A DNA stretch of 64,000 bases from Rhodococcus sp. 1163 (GCF_002091985.1 NZ_MKKX01000032.1:112220-176219); one strand, 5' to 3'. Counted from the stretch's first letter, positions 52,023-61,650 are shown. The notes: generated by a model from the letters alone, not told the origin. Translations and numbers: made by a program.

Positions 52023-53443
52023 CAGCTGCCGTTGATGTTTCGGTTCTGGCGCCGAGCGACTATCAGTCCGGCTCCACCGACGAGTACCACCGCAGCCGTC
52101 CACATCGGTGCCGATTGACGCGTATTACTCTGCTGAGCGGTACTGCCGTCACCGGTGTCGACTCCACCGTTGGGAATCTGCGTGATCTGGCCACCGGGTG
52201 CATTGGTGCTCGGGCCACCGTTGGGTCCATTGTTGGGGGCTGGAGCTTGCGGTGCATTAGGTGTACCTGGCGCGTTGGGTGTCCCCGGTGCGTTCGGAAC
52301 GCCGGGAGCATTGGGGACTCCTGGCACATTCGGTACGCCCGGCACATTCGGTGCTCCAGGGATCGGCGGAATCGTGATCACCGGTGGGACACCGGGAATC
52401 GAAGGTAGTCCGGGAATCGGGGGGATGGTGATGACCACCGGGGGGACGGTTGTTGTGGTGGTGGTGATCGGGGGTGTCGTTGTGGTGGTGGTGGGTGGCA
52501 CGGTTGTGGTGGTGGTGGGTGGCACGGTTGTTGTGGTGGTGGGTGGCACGGTGGTTGTGGTGGTGGGTGGCACGGTTGTTGTGGTGGTGGGTGGCACGGT
52601 TGTTGTGGTGGTGGGTGGCACGGTTGTTGTGGTGGTGGGTGGCACGGTGGTGGTTGTGGTGGGTGGCGCGGTGGTAGTGGTCGGCGGCGTGGAACACGTC
52701 GGACGTGTGATGAGGTTGGTGTCCAGTGCGACTTGACCATTGCGTGCCAGGATTCGGCCGGCAACCGTGGCTCCGGTTTCCAGAGTGATCGAGGTGAGCG
52801 CCATGATTGTACCGATGAACGTGGTGGCGGTGCCCAGTATGGCGGAGCTGCCGACCTGCCAGAACACGTTGCAGGGGTCCGCACCGCCGATGAGGTTGAC
52901 CTTGCTGCTCGGTGCCGTGATCAACGTCGAACCTGCTTGAAAGATGAAGACGGCGGCCGGATCTGATTGGGCGTCAAGGGTTACAGTCCCGGTCAGTCCG
53001 AGCGCAGAGTCCGCTTTGTACACTCCGGGAGCAAGGGTTTGTCCACCGAGGTCGGTCGAGACCAACGTTGGTGGCGTCCGCCCTGCAGCGTCGTTGTAGG
53101 CGGTGGTCAGGTCCGCCTGTGCCTGCAGTGCGGCGGCGTCCGCAGAATGAATGACCCCGTTGTTTACCAAGCCAGGGGGGAATCCGGTGACGGCGGTGCC
53201 GGGGCTGACGCCGAGATCGCCCGAGACGACCGATGGGCCTGTGTTGGTGACCGTGGTGCCAGCCAGCACCGCATAAGATTCCGCTGTTCCCAAGTCCACC
53301 GGCGCGATGGCTGCACCTGCCGTCGCATTGGGCAGTATGAGTAGCGCAGCGGTGCCCAATGCGAGAATGCCGACCGACGGCATGGCGAGAAATCGGATTC
53401 GTTTTGGGGAATGCGAGTTCGGTGCAGATCGTGGTTGTGGCAT
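52022..53443 (-). CDS. ice-binding-like (DUF3494) surface protein with Thr/Pro stalk
   Basis: The 473-residue protein starts (ATG at 53443, AAGGACC upstream) with a signal peptide (MPSVGILALGTAALLILPNATAGA). A DUF3494 domain (about 45-235) follows: LGTAESYAVLAGTTVTNTGPSVVSGDLGVSPG, QAQADLTTAYNDAAGRTPP, GGQTLAPGVYKADSALGLTGTVTLDA and STLITAPSSKVNLIGG. This domain binds ice in cold-adapted species and may be a general surface adhesin elsewhere. A Thr-Pro repeat stalk (about 250-320), a Pro/Gly region and a C-terminal helix with RRQNRN complete it. No LPXTG is seen before the helix. It is translationally coupled to the sortase. Confidence 0.82.
   Translation of the reverse strand: MPQPRSAPNSHSPKRIRFLAMPSVGILALGTAALLILPNATAGAAIAPVDLGTAESYAVLAGTTVTNTGPSVVSGDLGVSPGTAVTGFPPGLVNNGVIHSADAAALQAQADLTTAYNDAAGRTPPTLVSTDLGGQTLAPGVYKADSALGLTGTVTLDAQSDPAAVFIFQAGSTLITAPSSKVNLIGGADPCNVFWQVGSSAILGTATTFIGTIMALTSITLETGATVAGRILARNGQVALDTNLITRPTCSTPPTTTTAPPTTTTTVPPTTTTTVPPTTTTTVPPTTTTTVPPTTTTTVPPTTTTTVPPTTTTTVPPTTTTTTPPITTTTTTVPPVVITIPPIPGLPSIPGVPPVITIPPIPGAPNVPGVPNVPGVPNAPGVPNAPGTPNAPGTPNAPQAPAPNNGPNGGPSTNAPGGQITQIPNGGVDTGDGSTAQQSNTRQSAPMWTAAVVLVGGAGLIVARRQNRNINGS
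52473..52688 (-). repeat. 24-bp tandem repeat (PPTTTTTV stalk)
   Basis: A unit of 24 bp with GGCAC recurs at 52497, 52521, 52545, 52569, 52593, 52617 and 52641, and in a variant form at 52665. It encodes PPTTTTTV eight-residue repeats in the surface protein. Copy number could change by slippage and so alter stalk length. Confidence 0.85.
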
Positions 53444-53889
53444 ATGTGGTCCTTTTTGGCGGCGGCGTTTGTAGACGCACACCGGCGTCCCCCGACTAGC
53501 CGGTTTACGTTGAATGAGCCTCCGCGGCCCGCGACGGTTCGCCGCCCCGTGTGTGTGGGGCGATGATCGTCGAGGTTCCGCGTGTGCTGACGTGCAGCGG
53601 CGCAAGTCCGACCCTGATCGAGTCCGAAAGGTGCCTGATCGAAAGGATTGTGCAGAACTAAGCGCTTTGTCAGTGAAAAGATTACCGCGTGAAATCCGAT
53701 GTGTGGCGTATGTGACATTAGCTGCAATGCCCAGGATTCAACACGAAATGCACGTTAAACAGAAGGTTTGTTTCAATTGAATAATTCAGCCAAATGGTTG
53801 TTTATGTTGTTCGTTTAACTTGCTATATACCGAAACGTCATGCCCCGAAGTCCGAGCGAATACTATGTTCGAAAGTAAGTTTCAGCTGC
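53444..53889. other. upstream region of the surface protein gene
   Basis: This 446-bp stretch has no supported gene. It is more AT-rich than average toward its end (53640-53880). The promoter of the sortase operon should lie here. Lsr2 silencing of the AT-rich stretch is possible. Confidence 0.4.
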
Positions 53890-53989
53890 GCGAGCATCGT
53901 GGCGCGGCGCGCGTCAACCTCGACAGAGGTCAGGTTGGACTGCCCCGCATCCGATCATCGACTCGCAGCGGGAACTGCTGGCAGTGATG

Positions 53990-54490
53990 GTCGAGAAGCA
54001 CCTCGTTTGCCACCGAAACCACACCCAACCGGTTGTCGCCGTCGAAGCGTTGGCCCGCTGGAATCATCCCAGCCGCGACGTCCGGTGCCGCCAATTTCAT
54101 CGCAGTTACTGAAACGAGCCAGTTGATCATCGACCTTGATCCCGCCGTCCTCAGCGCTGGTGCGGTGGATCTGAGGGCCTGACTGCCAGCCGATACGGGC
54201 TTCGGTTCTGCACGTCAACCTGTCCGGTGCGCATTTCACGCATCCGAACTGCGTGGATTGCCTCACGTCCGTGGTGTGGGCAGCCGGCGTCGACCCTGAA
54301 TCGGTAGTCCTCGAGATCACCGAATCGGTCGCTTTTCCGTGAACTCGGTCAGGCACAGTTCGTATGCGAGTTGCGTCGTATCGGCTTCGGCGTCGTCCTT
54401 GATGACATCGGTACCGGTGGATTTGGGCTTAACAGGGCTTAACACTTACGGTGGAAGGCGTCGAGACAGCAGAACGGCTCGCGCGACGTG
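53990..54490 (+). pseudogene. EAL-domain (c-di-GMP phosphodiesterase) remnant
   Basis: Successive frames contain EAL-domain motifs in the right order: VAVEALARWNHPSRD (the family's EALxRW), NFIAVTETSQLII, LHVNLSGAHF (the expected NLS), VVLEITESV, GFGVVLDDIGTG and finally TVEGVETAERL (the expected EGVET). At least four frame breaks separate them, so this is an old, dead gene for a cyclic-di-GMP phosphodiesterase. No GGDEF part was found. Confidence 0.72.
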
Positions 54491-54499
54491 CACGATGGA

Positions 54500-55087
54500 G
54501 CAGACCTTGCTTGTTATCAAATACGACAATCTTTTCGCGGTGGGTGATGGCGCGGCCACTGACCCGCTGCGTGCTTCCGCTCGCTGTAGAGAACCAGTAC
54601 TCGTCGCTCACAATGTCTGTGCGCATCGCGTTCTACTACGCCCGGGCGGGTGTCGACGACGCGCAGTGGTGGCTGATGCCGGCGTTTGCTGTGGGCGTCA
54701 GCATCCCGAAGCTGGGACGGTGAGGGGGCTCGAACCGACCGGGTTTCGCGCGGGCCCGATGACCTCCTCGCTTCGATGGTTCATTCATACGAATGAATGG
54801 TTTCAGTGTTCCATTCAAGCGATAAGTCGAAAAGAATGCGCCGCGTAGAGCCCGTTCACAGCAAATGATCTTTAGTATTGATATGGCGCACCATTCGGTC
54901 TGAATGCCCGTTTTATCCACGTTGGTGAGCTGCCTCACTAACGTGGATACCGTGCTGTACTTTTTCGATTTACTTGCTTTACTGCCTATGGAGTAATTAT
55001 CCGGTGCGTCACCCTGGCGGTGATCGGGCATGATGGCAAATGCCAAGGGGAGGGCGCGATGTCGGTCGCGGCTAGTCGGATCCGTCG
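54500..55087. other. gap before the polysaccharide operon
   Basis: No gene was recognised in these 588 bp. The last 250 bp are rather AT-rich and lie directly before the operon start at 55088, so they should contain its promoter. No clear operator palindrome was found by eye. Confidence 0.4.
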
Positions 55088-56584
55088 ATGACGACAGAGC
55101 AAGAAGCTCACGTGCAGGCACCCGACAAAGAGAATCTGCGTACGCGGATCTCCCGGAGTGTCCGTGCTCCTAGGCAATTTACCCTTACCGGTCGCTTTCT
55201 CCTCACTGCAGGGACGACCACTGTCGCATTCGCGCCGGTGATTTCCGCTAACTTTTTTGCAGCAATCGACGGTGCGCCCACGCTCTATCTGGTTCTGTTG
55301 CCGATGTGGGTGCTCATGATCGGGTATGGGGTCGGTCAGGTTACCCAGGGACGGGTCATCGACGACAAAGAATTGGACTGGATCGCAGCGCTGGTGATCT
55401 GCGTGGTGGCTATCGGCTGTACGTACATGGCGATTCCGCGACTATTGGCGAGTGCGACGCTGTGGCATATCGAGCTGGTACCAATTTTCGCGGTGGTTTT
55501 CTGCGGGTGCATTCTCAATTTCGGCATCAGACGGGCATTTCGCGGATGGCGCGTTCTTCTGTTCACGGCGTTCTGTTTCCCGGGAACGGTGGTGCTCGCC
55601 TCCGCGTACTTCGGCGGTACACCGCTGGTGTTCAGTCTCGTCGTCGCCGGTCTCAATACTCTTGCCGTGTGGTTTGCGATGGTGCGCCGGCCGGTGCGCT
55701 GGGGGTTGTCCTTCGCTGTGGCGGTGTGCACCGTTCTCGGCGCGGTGGCCTTGACGCCGCTGTCTAGTACCGCGGGTCTGGTGGTTCCGTCCATCGTGAC
55801 GTCATGCTGTGCGGCCGCGTACGCGTTCTTTCGTCCTGGAGTTCATTCGTCCGGGGCGTATTTGGATATGCCACAGCGGTCGTTGATTTCGGTGTTCGTG
55901 CTGGCTCTGGTGGCCTTGCTCGCGCTGGCGGTTCTTCCGGACCCTGCTTCGCGCATGCGCGAATCGAGCATGGCGACCGCCCCGACCGATTGGCTCGACA
56001 GCCTTGCGGATTCGAACAGTTTCAACCTGAGTGAGCAGGAACGGTTCGATTGGGGACCGGCAATTCTGGGTCCCGGCGGTTCGGTTGTCCGGTACGAGTT
56101 GGACGTCGCCGGAGATCCTGAGCGGGTGATGTTCCTCGACGTGTTCACCGCCCGATCAGCGGGTGTTCTCTCCAGCTTCCGGGGGTCGATCTGGTACGCA
56201 TCGAACCCGCCGGCCCGTGTGAAGGAGAAGTTCGCGGAGTTGGATCATGGTGTCGTAGTGGTGGGTTCGCAGAACGGCACCGACGAGGTCAGCACTCCGA
56301 ATGAACCACTGTGGGCAGCGCTGGGGTGGACGTGGAAGACACAGTCCGCCGACGACGGCAAGGTGTTCCAGCGCGTGTATCTCATGATGTCCAAGCGCGC
56401 GGATGAACCTCGCAACGTTCCTCGCCCGAAGATGCCTACGTTCGAGGGAACCGTTCTGGGACCGATCGACTGGTTGGCTCGTCAGCAGGGCAGCGCGGAG
56501 TGGGATTCGGGCCAGGAGAAGTACATGGACACCCTGGTGGAGACGCTCGAATCGATCCTGGCGAGCGGATCCTTCGATGACTGA
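55088..56584 (+). CDS. membrane protein, first gene of the polysaccharide operon
   Basis: The 498-residue protein has a short cytoplasmic tail, about nine hydrophobic helices in residues 30-290, and then an extracytoplasmic domain of about 200 residues (WLDSLADSNSFNLSEQERFDWGPAILGPGGSVVRYELDVAGDPERVMFLDVFTARSAGVL). No family was recognised. The last eight bases (ATGACTGA) overlap the next gene's start, so it is tightly coupled to the glycan synthase. It may be a secretion, modification or regulatory partner of the synthase. Confidence 0.78.
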   Translation: MTTEQEAHVQAPDKENLRTRISRSVRAPRQFTLTGRFLLTAGTTTVAFAPVISANFFAAIDGAPTLYLVLLPMWVLMIGYGVGQVTQGRVIDDKELDWIAALVICVVAIGCTYMAIPRLLASATLWHIELVPIFAVVFCGCILNFGIRRAFRGWRVLLFTAFCFPGTVVLASAYFGGTPLVFSLVVAGLNTLAVWFAMVRRPVRWGLSFAVAVCTVLGAVALTPLSSTAGLVVPSIVTSCCAAAYAFFRPGVHSSGAYLDMPQRSLISVFVLALVALLALAVLPDPASRMRESSMATAPTDWLDSLADSNSFNLSEQERFDWGPAILGPGGSVVRYELDVAGDPERVMFLDVFTARSAGVLSSFRGSIWYASNPPARVKEKFAELDHGVVVVGSQNGTDEVSTPNEPLWAALGWTWKTQSADDGKVFQRVYLMMSKRADEPRNVPRPKMPTFEGTVLGPIDWLARQQGSAEWDSGQEKYMDTLVETLESILASGSFDD

Positions 56585-57980
56585 TTACACCCAAGCGTTG
56601 CCTGCGCGTTGGTCCGCGGCCATGACCTTCACGCGTGGCCAGGTGATCGGGCTGCTTGCGTCGGCGTTGGTGCTGTCGACGGCGCTGGTGTTGGCGACCG
56701 ACAAGACACTCACCGCAATCGTCGTGGTCGTCAACCTGTATTACCTGGCATCCATCATCGACAAGACGTACCTGCTGCACCTCGGAATGACCAAGAGTGT
56801 TGCCGTGCGCGTATCCGACGAACGGGCACTGGCTGTTCCCGACGACGAGTTACCCCACTACACGGTCCTGCTGCCGGTATTCGACGAACCCGAGATCGTT
56901 CGGACGCTGATGGACGGCGTCGGTCGGTTGAACTACCCGCCCGACAAGTTGGACATCTTGTTGCTTCTCGAAGCAGACGATTCCGCCACCATCGAGGCGT
57001 TCGAGGAAGGGCTGGTCGGCGGTGTCACTCCGGTACTGGTGCCGCCGAGCGAGCCTCGAACGAAACCGAAGGCCTGCAACTACGGGATGTCGCTCGAGTT
57101 CGAACGCAGCGAGTACGCCACGATCTACGACGCCGAGGACATCCCTGATCCTCTGCAATTACGCAGAGCTGCAGTCATGTTCGCCGAGTCGCCGCCCGAA
57201 GTTGCCTGTATTCAGGCCCGTCTCGGTTACTTCAACGAGAAGCAGAACATCCTGACCAAGTGGTTCGCCATGGAGTACGACCAGTGGTTCACCTACATGC
57301 TTCCCGCGCTTGCTCGACGCGGATGCGTCATTCCTCTCGGCGGCACGTCGAATCACTTCCGGAGCAGTGTGTGGCGAGAGCTGGGTGGTTGGGACTCGTT
57401 CAATGTCACCGAGGATGCCGACTTGGGAGTTCGCCTGGCACGCCACGGTTACCGGACGGCGCTGATGGACTCGGTGACCCTCGAGGAAGCGAACAGTGAT
57501 CCGGTCAATTGGATTCGCCAGCGTTCCCGGTGGTACAAGGGCTACTTGCAGACCTTTCTGGTGCACTTTCGTTCGCCCCGAAAACTGGTACGCGAGATAG
57601 GCCTGGTGCCGACGCTGCGGTTTGCGAACACCACGTTGGGGATGCCGTTGAGCAACGTCATCAACTTGCTCTTCTGGTGCAGTGTCTTGTTCTGGTATGT
57701 CGGGCATCCGGCGATCATGGAGACGCTCCTACCCGGCGCGATCTACTACGTCAGTCTGCTGCTCTTCACGCTGGGGAACGTCGTGACATTGATGTTGGGG
57801 CTGATCTCCACGCGGGCAACCGAGAAACCTTATCTGCTCCTCGCCGCGCTGACCGTGCCCGCGTACTGGGTCATGCAGGGGCTCGCGGCGGTCAAGGGAC
57901 TTTTTCAACTCTTCTTCCGTGCGTCGTACTGGGAAAAAACTGTTCATGGCCTGTCGAACGATGGTGAGGGAAACAAGTGA
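56577..57980 (+). CDS. processive GT2 glycosyltransferase (BcsA/Csl-like)
   Basis: The 467-residue protein has two N-terminal helices, a GT2 catalytic domain and about four C-terminal helices. The catalytic domain shows LLLLEADDSAT, YDAEDIPDPLQLRRA (DxD region), the TED motif in FNVTEDADLGVRLARHG and RQRSRWYKGYLQTF (the QxxRW type). These are the signatures of processive synthases such as cellulose synthase and related enzymes. There is no PilZ domain, so c-di-GMP control like that of BcsA is not seen. It probably polymerises a hexose from a nucleotide sugar and exports it. It is coupled to both neighbours. Confidence 0.87.
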   Translation: MTDYTQALPARWSAAMTFTRGQVIGLLASALVLSTALVLATDKTLTAIVVVVNLYYLASIIDKTYLLHLGMTKSVAVRVSDERALAVPDDELPHYTVLLPVFDEPEIVRTLMDGVGRLNYPPDKLDILLLLEADDSATIEAFEEGLVGGVTPVLVPPSEPRTKPKACNYGMSLEFERSEYATIYDAEDIPDPLQLRRAAVMFAESPPEVACIQARLGYFNEKQNILTKWFAMEYDQWFTYMLPALARRGCVIPLGGTSNHFRSSVWRELGGWDSFNVTEDADLGVRLARHGYRTALMDSVTLEEANSDPVNWIRQRSRWYKGYLQTFLVHFRSPRKLVREIGLVPTLRFANTTLGMPLSNVINLLFWCSVLFWYVGHPAIMETLLPGAIYYVSLLLFTLGNVVTLMLGLISTRATEKPYLLLAALTVPAYWVMQGLAAVKGLFQLFFRASYWEKTVHGLSNDGEGNK

Positions 57981-59965
57981 ATGCGATCTGTGGTCGAGTG
58001 AGAACGGCGTGCTCGGTTCTCGTTGTAGGACTGGTGCTGTCGCTGTCGACGGCAGGATTTCCATCGACTGCCATAGCCCAGCCCTCCGAGTCGATCGAGG
58101 ATCAGGAGGGCGAGCCGCTGGTCTTGACCTGGCCCGCGTTGGGGTTGGGATCCGAGATCGTCTTCGACGCGGCCGATGCGGAACAGGCTGTGCAGGTGCC
58201 CGTTCCGGCGGGGAGTGCGATGCTCGCCTTGACCGGTCAGTTGCGCGCCCCTGTCGAACTCGGACGGGGATATCTCGAGGTCACCTCGGCCGATGGTCGT
58301 TTTCTCGGTTCCGCGGACATCCCGGATGTCGAATCAGGCCAGCGTGTGACTCCGTTCTCGATCGATCTCGCGGGTGCGGCCGTCGATGCAGCTGCCGGTA
58401 TGGCGACACTGCGGATGACCGTCAGGCCTCTCGACCGTTCGAGTGCGATGTGCGGTGCGCCGCAACGGCTGACGGCGGCCGACCTTGCGGTCAGTTTCAC
58501 TGCTGCAGAACAGGTCCCGGAAACCGTCGATCAGTTCTTTCCCTCGGTGCTCGATGCGGTGGAGGTGTTCGTGGACCCGGAACCGACGACTGCCGAGAAA
58601 GAGAGTGTGTTGACTCTGGCTGCAGCCCTGGTGCATCGGTACGGCCCCATTCCCGTGCAGATTTCGGTACGGCCGTTGAGCCGGACGGCGCCCGTCCCTG
58701 CCGGTGGGAGTGGGTTGACCCGTTCGGTCGTGGTACGTGAGGGCGCCGAGGCTGGGGCCAGTATCGGCGATGCCGACGCAGGGTCCGTTCTCGTTCTCAG
58801 TGGAACCGGTCACGCGTTGGCCGATCAGGTCGGGGTGTTCACTGCCGGTCTCGACAGATTGGTTCAGGTGCGGTCCGCGACGGTCACCAATCTGGAGGCC
58901 GATGAGATCCTGGGTACCGATACGTTGACCTTCGAGCAGCTCGGCGCCGTCGCATCGACGTCGGTTCTCGGCTCGGCGCAAATGTTTTCGGGCTTCGACT
59001 CCAGTTCCTTCGGGCTGACTCAGCCCGGCAGTATGGAGGTGCATCTGATGGCCGATTACACCCCGGTGTCCGACGCCACCGCCACTGCCACTATTTCTGC
59101 GGGCGGGCAGGTGATGCATGCGCAAGAGTTGGATTCGTCCGGCCGAGTGGACACGACGTTCTCCGTCGCCGGCGGGGCAATAGCTCGCGCCGTGGGTCTG
59201 AATGTGGCCCTGACCTACAGCCCGACTGCCGGGTGCACTCCGTTCACTGCTCCCATCCAGTTCTCGATCGACCCGGAGTCGACGGTCACGGTGTCGGGCA
59301 GTAGCGGTGGCACCGGCGGCTTCAAATCCCTGCCCACCAGCCTCATGCCCACCTTCCAGGTCGCGTTCGACGAGCAGGACCCCGAAGCCAATGGTGTGCT
59401 GGGATTGTCCTACGCGACGCGCGTGGTGGCGTCGATGCAGACAACTGCGAATGCGGTGATGAGGCCGATGGTGGCACCGATGGATGAGGTCGTCGGTAGC
59501 GGCATGGGAGCGCTGCTGGTTGCCGATGCGGATTCGCTCGGCGCGGCGGGTATGGCGGCGCCGTTGGCTGTCTCCGATGGGGCGGTGAAGATCTCGACCG
59601 ATCAAGGCGTGACCATGGATGTCGACGGCGGAATCGGGTCCTTGCAAGTTTTTGCGGAAGGCGATCGGACCGTCGTCGCAATCACGACGACGGGGGAGTG
59701 GTCCCTGGTCGGGCCGGTTCTCGATCGAGCGACTGCTGGTGGCAGTTGGGCGGATCTGTCCGGTGACGTCGTCGCTGCTGGTCTCGGCGGTGACGCCGTG
59801 CCGATGACGGTGGTGAGCGATGGACCGGCAGGGGCGGTGTCCGGGCCGGAGCGCGGGTGGGTGACGTGGCTCTGGATCGGAGCGTCGGCCTTGGTCGTCG
59901 CTGCGGCCGTGATGGTGGCAGGGTTGTGGATGGATCGACGTCGTAAACGAGCGGCGTCCCAGTAG
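57977..59965 (+). CDS. BcsB-like secreted subunit with C-terminal anchor
   Basis: The 662-residue protein has a signal peptide (CSVLVVGLVLSLSTAGFPSTAIA), a long extracytoplasmic part and one C-terminal helix (VTWLWIGASALVVAAAVMVAGLW) with an RRRKR tail. The plan matches BcsB, the carbohydrate-binding partner of cellulose synthase, and GGFKSLPTSLMPTFQVAFDEQD resembles part of that family. Its GTG overlaps the synthase stop (GTGA). It probably guides the polymer outside the membrane. The similarity is structural and modest in sequence. Confidence 0.7.
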   Translation: MNAICGRVRTACSVLVVGLVLSLSTAGFPSTAIAQPSESIEDQEGEPLVLTWPALGLGSEIVFDAADAEQAVQVPVPAGSAMLALTGQLRAPVELGRGYLEVTSADGRFLGSADIPDVESGQRVTPFSIDLAGAAVDAAAGMATLRMTVRPLDRSSAMCGAPQRLTAADLAVSFTAAEQVPETVDQFFPSVLDAVEVFVDPEPTTAEKESVLTLAAALVHRYGPIPVQISVRPLSRTAPVPAGGSGLTRSVVVREGAEAGASIGDADAGSVLVLSGTGHALADQVGVFTAGLDRLVQVRSATVTNLEADEILGTDTLTFEQLGAVASTSVLGSAQMFSGFDSSSFGLTQPGSMEVHLMADYTPVSDATATATISAGGQVMHAQELDSSGRVDTTFSVAGGAIARAVGLNVALTYSPTAGCTPFTAPIQFSIDPESTVTVSGSSGGTGGFKSLPTSLMPTFQVAFDEQDPEANGVLGLSYATRVVASMQTTANAVMRPMVAPMDEVVGSGMGALLVADADSLGAAGMAAPLAVSDGAVKISTDQGVTMDVDGGIGSLQVFAEGDRTVVAITTTGEWSLVGPVLDRATAGGSWADLSGDVVAAGLGGDAVPMTVVSDGPAGAVSGPERGWVTWLWIGASALVVAAAVMVAGLWMDRRRKRAASQ

Positions 59966-61650
59966 TGACGGTGACGGACCTTCGGGAACCCGAAACCCCG
60001 ATCATTACGAAACCTGCTCGGTACGAGCGTGTCTGGACCTACTCGCTGTTCCTCCCGTGTGCGGTGCTCTACGGCGTCGTCGGATACCTGCTGGCATCGA
60101 CATACAACCTGATCGACGGCGACGGACCGTCTCGAGTGGCCAATGCGGGCTACACAATTTTCAGTCGGGACCCGCATCTCGGTGCGATCGGGTTCGTGTG
60201 GAATCCACTACCGAGCGTCGTCGAGATCCCGTTGCTGTTGCTGACTCCGGTGTGGCCGGAGATGAAGACGCTGGGTTTGGCCGGTGTGGTGCAGAGTGCG
60301 GTGTTCATGGCGCTCGCGGTGGTGGCGGTTCGTCGTATTGCGTTGGACCGGAACGTGCCTCGGGTATGGCGGTGGCTCGCCGTGGCCACCTTCGCGCTCA
60401 ATCCCATGATCATCGAGTACGGCGCGACGGGGTTGAGCGAGGCCGCGTTCATCTTCTTCGTCGTCGTTGCCGTTCGACGCCTGCTGTTGTGGATGAGTAC
60501 TCGCGACGTGCTCGATTTGGCGTGGGCGGGTTTCGCGATCGGACTGAGCTATCTGGTGCGTTACGACGCGCTCAGCGTGGCGGCAGCAGCAGTGGTGGGT
60601 GTGTTTCTGGTGACCTGGTTACGTTATCGGGGTACCGCCGGAAACAAGGGGGCTCTGGGGACAGCTCTGCACGACGGGGTGATCGTGGGATTGCCCGCGG
60701 CGGCAGCGTTCGTGGTCTGGGCAGTCGCCGGGTGGGTCTTGACCGGAGAAGCGATTTCGCAGATCACCTCCCCCTACGGAAACTCCTCGCAGGTATCGGT
60801 GGCTGCCGTGAACCAAGGCGGAAGCGGGGTAGACCTGTCTTTTGCCAGTGGCGAGATTCTCGCTCGAATCTTCGGCATGCAGCCGTTGCTGGTCGTGGTG
60901 TTGGCGGTGGCAGCTGTTGTCGCACAACGACAACGACGCCTCGGTTCGTTCGTCCCTACCGCCTTGTTCGGCGCGGTGATCATCTTTCAGGCCGCTGCTC
61001 AGATCACGGGTACCACCTTCGGGTGGTTCAGGTTCTATATCTTCGTCATTCCGCTCGTGGTCATCACGGTGCTGACGTGGTGGTCACCGGTAACGGAGCG
61101 CGCGCGGAGTGCGTCGGGATGGGCTCGGCATCTGCCCGGTGTGGCCATGCTCGCCGTCGCGGTGACGTCTATTCCGGTCACCTGGGTGTCGATGTTGGAC
61201 CCTGCAGTGGGGAATCAGAGTGTGCAGTTCGGCTTGCGGTCGATCGTGTCGCCTTCGGCGAATCCGATGGACCAGGAGTACTACTTTCAACTCTTCCAGG
61301 ATGACAGGGCGATCGCCGAGTGGCTCGATCGGCAGAATCTGCCAGAGGGATCGGTTCTTTCGGATAGCTTCCAGAGTTGGGGAATCTGGTTGGCGTCGAA
61401 CCGACCGGACCAATTTGTGATCACCAGCGACTTCGACTTCTTCGCGGTTCTCAATGACCCCGCAGCGAGTGGCATCCGGTACATCTTGGTTTCCGATCCA
61501 GTGGCGGACGGAGGTATGGATGCCATCAACACGCGCTATCCCAGTTTGTGGGATGACGGCGCGGGCATCAGTACTCGCGAGATGAGCGTGGTTGGCCCGG
61601 GCGGCATGATCCGTTGGCGAATCTATTCGGTCGACGCGACCGGCGGGTGA
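59965..61650 (+). CDS. GT-C-type membrane glycosyltransferase (ArnT/PMT-like)
   Basis: The 561-residue protein has about 11-12 helices. The first large loop reads YNLIDGDGPSRVANAGYTIFSRDPHLGAIGFVWNPLPS and carries acidic residues typical of GT-C enzymes, which use lipid-linked sugars outside the membrane. WLDRQNLPEGSVLSDSFQSWGIWLA in the soluble C-terminal part is common to such proteins. The GTG at 59965 overlaps the previous TAG by one base. It would decorate the polymer made by the preceding synthase. Its 3' end overlaps the opposing small gene by 28 bp. Confidence 0.8.
   Translation: MTVTDLREPETPIITKPARYERVWTYSLFLPCAVLYGVVGYLLASTYNLIDGDGPSRVANAGYTIFSRDPHLGAIGFVWNPLPSVVEIPLLLLTPVWPEMKTLGLAGVVQSAVFMALAVVAVRRIALDRNVPRVWRWLAVATFALNPMIIEYGATGLSEAAFIFFVVVAVRRLLLWMSTRDVLDLAWAGFAIGLSYLVRYDALSVAAAAVVGVFLVTWLRYRGTAGNKGALGTALHDGVIVGLPAAAAFVVWAVAGWVLTGEAISQITSPYGNSSQVSVAAVNQGGSGVDLSFASGEILARIFGMQPLLVVVLAVAAVVAQRQRRLGSFVPTALFGAVIIFQAAAQITGTTFGWFRFYIFVIPLVVITVLTWWSPVTERARSASGWARHLPGVAMLAVAVTSIPVTWVSMLDPAVGNQSVQFGLRSIVSPSANPMDQEYYFQLFQDDRAIAEWLDRQNLPEGSVLSDSFQSWGIWLASNRPDQFVITSDFDFFAVLNDPAASGIRYILVSDPVADGGMDAINTRYPSLWDDGAGISTREMSVVGPGGMIRWRIYSVDATGG

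Noticed and set aside
52473..52688. possible CRISPR-like array
   Set aside because: The repeats are contiguous with no spacers and encode a protein stalk.
52155..52736. 193-codon Val/Gly-rich plus-strand frame
   Set aside because: It is the antisense of the Thr/Pro repeat and arises only from the 24-bp repeats.
58334..59647. 437-codon open frame antisense to the BcsB-like gene
   Set aside because: It is Arg/His/Gly-rich with no domain, a mirror of a high-GC gene with excellent features on the plus strand.
60057..61304. 415-codon open frame inside the GT-C gene
   Set aside because: It is Arg/Gly-rich, without hydrophobic periodicity. The other plus frame encodes a clear polytopic enzyme.
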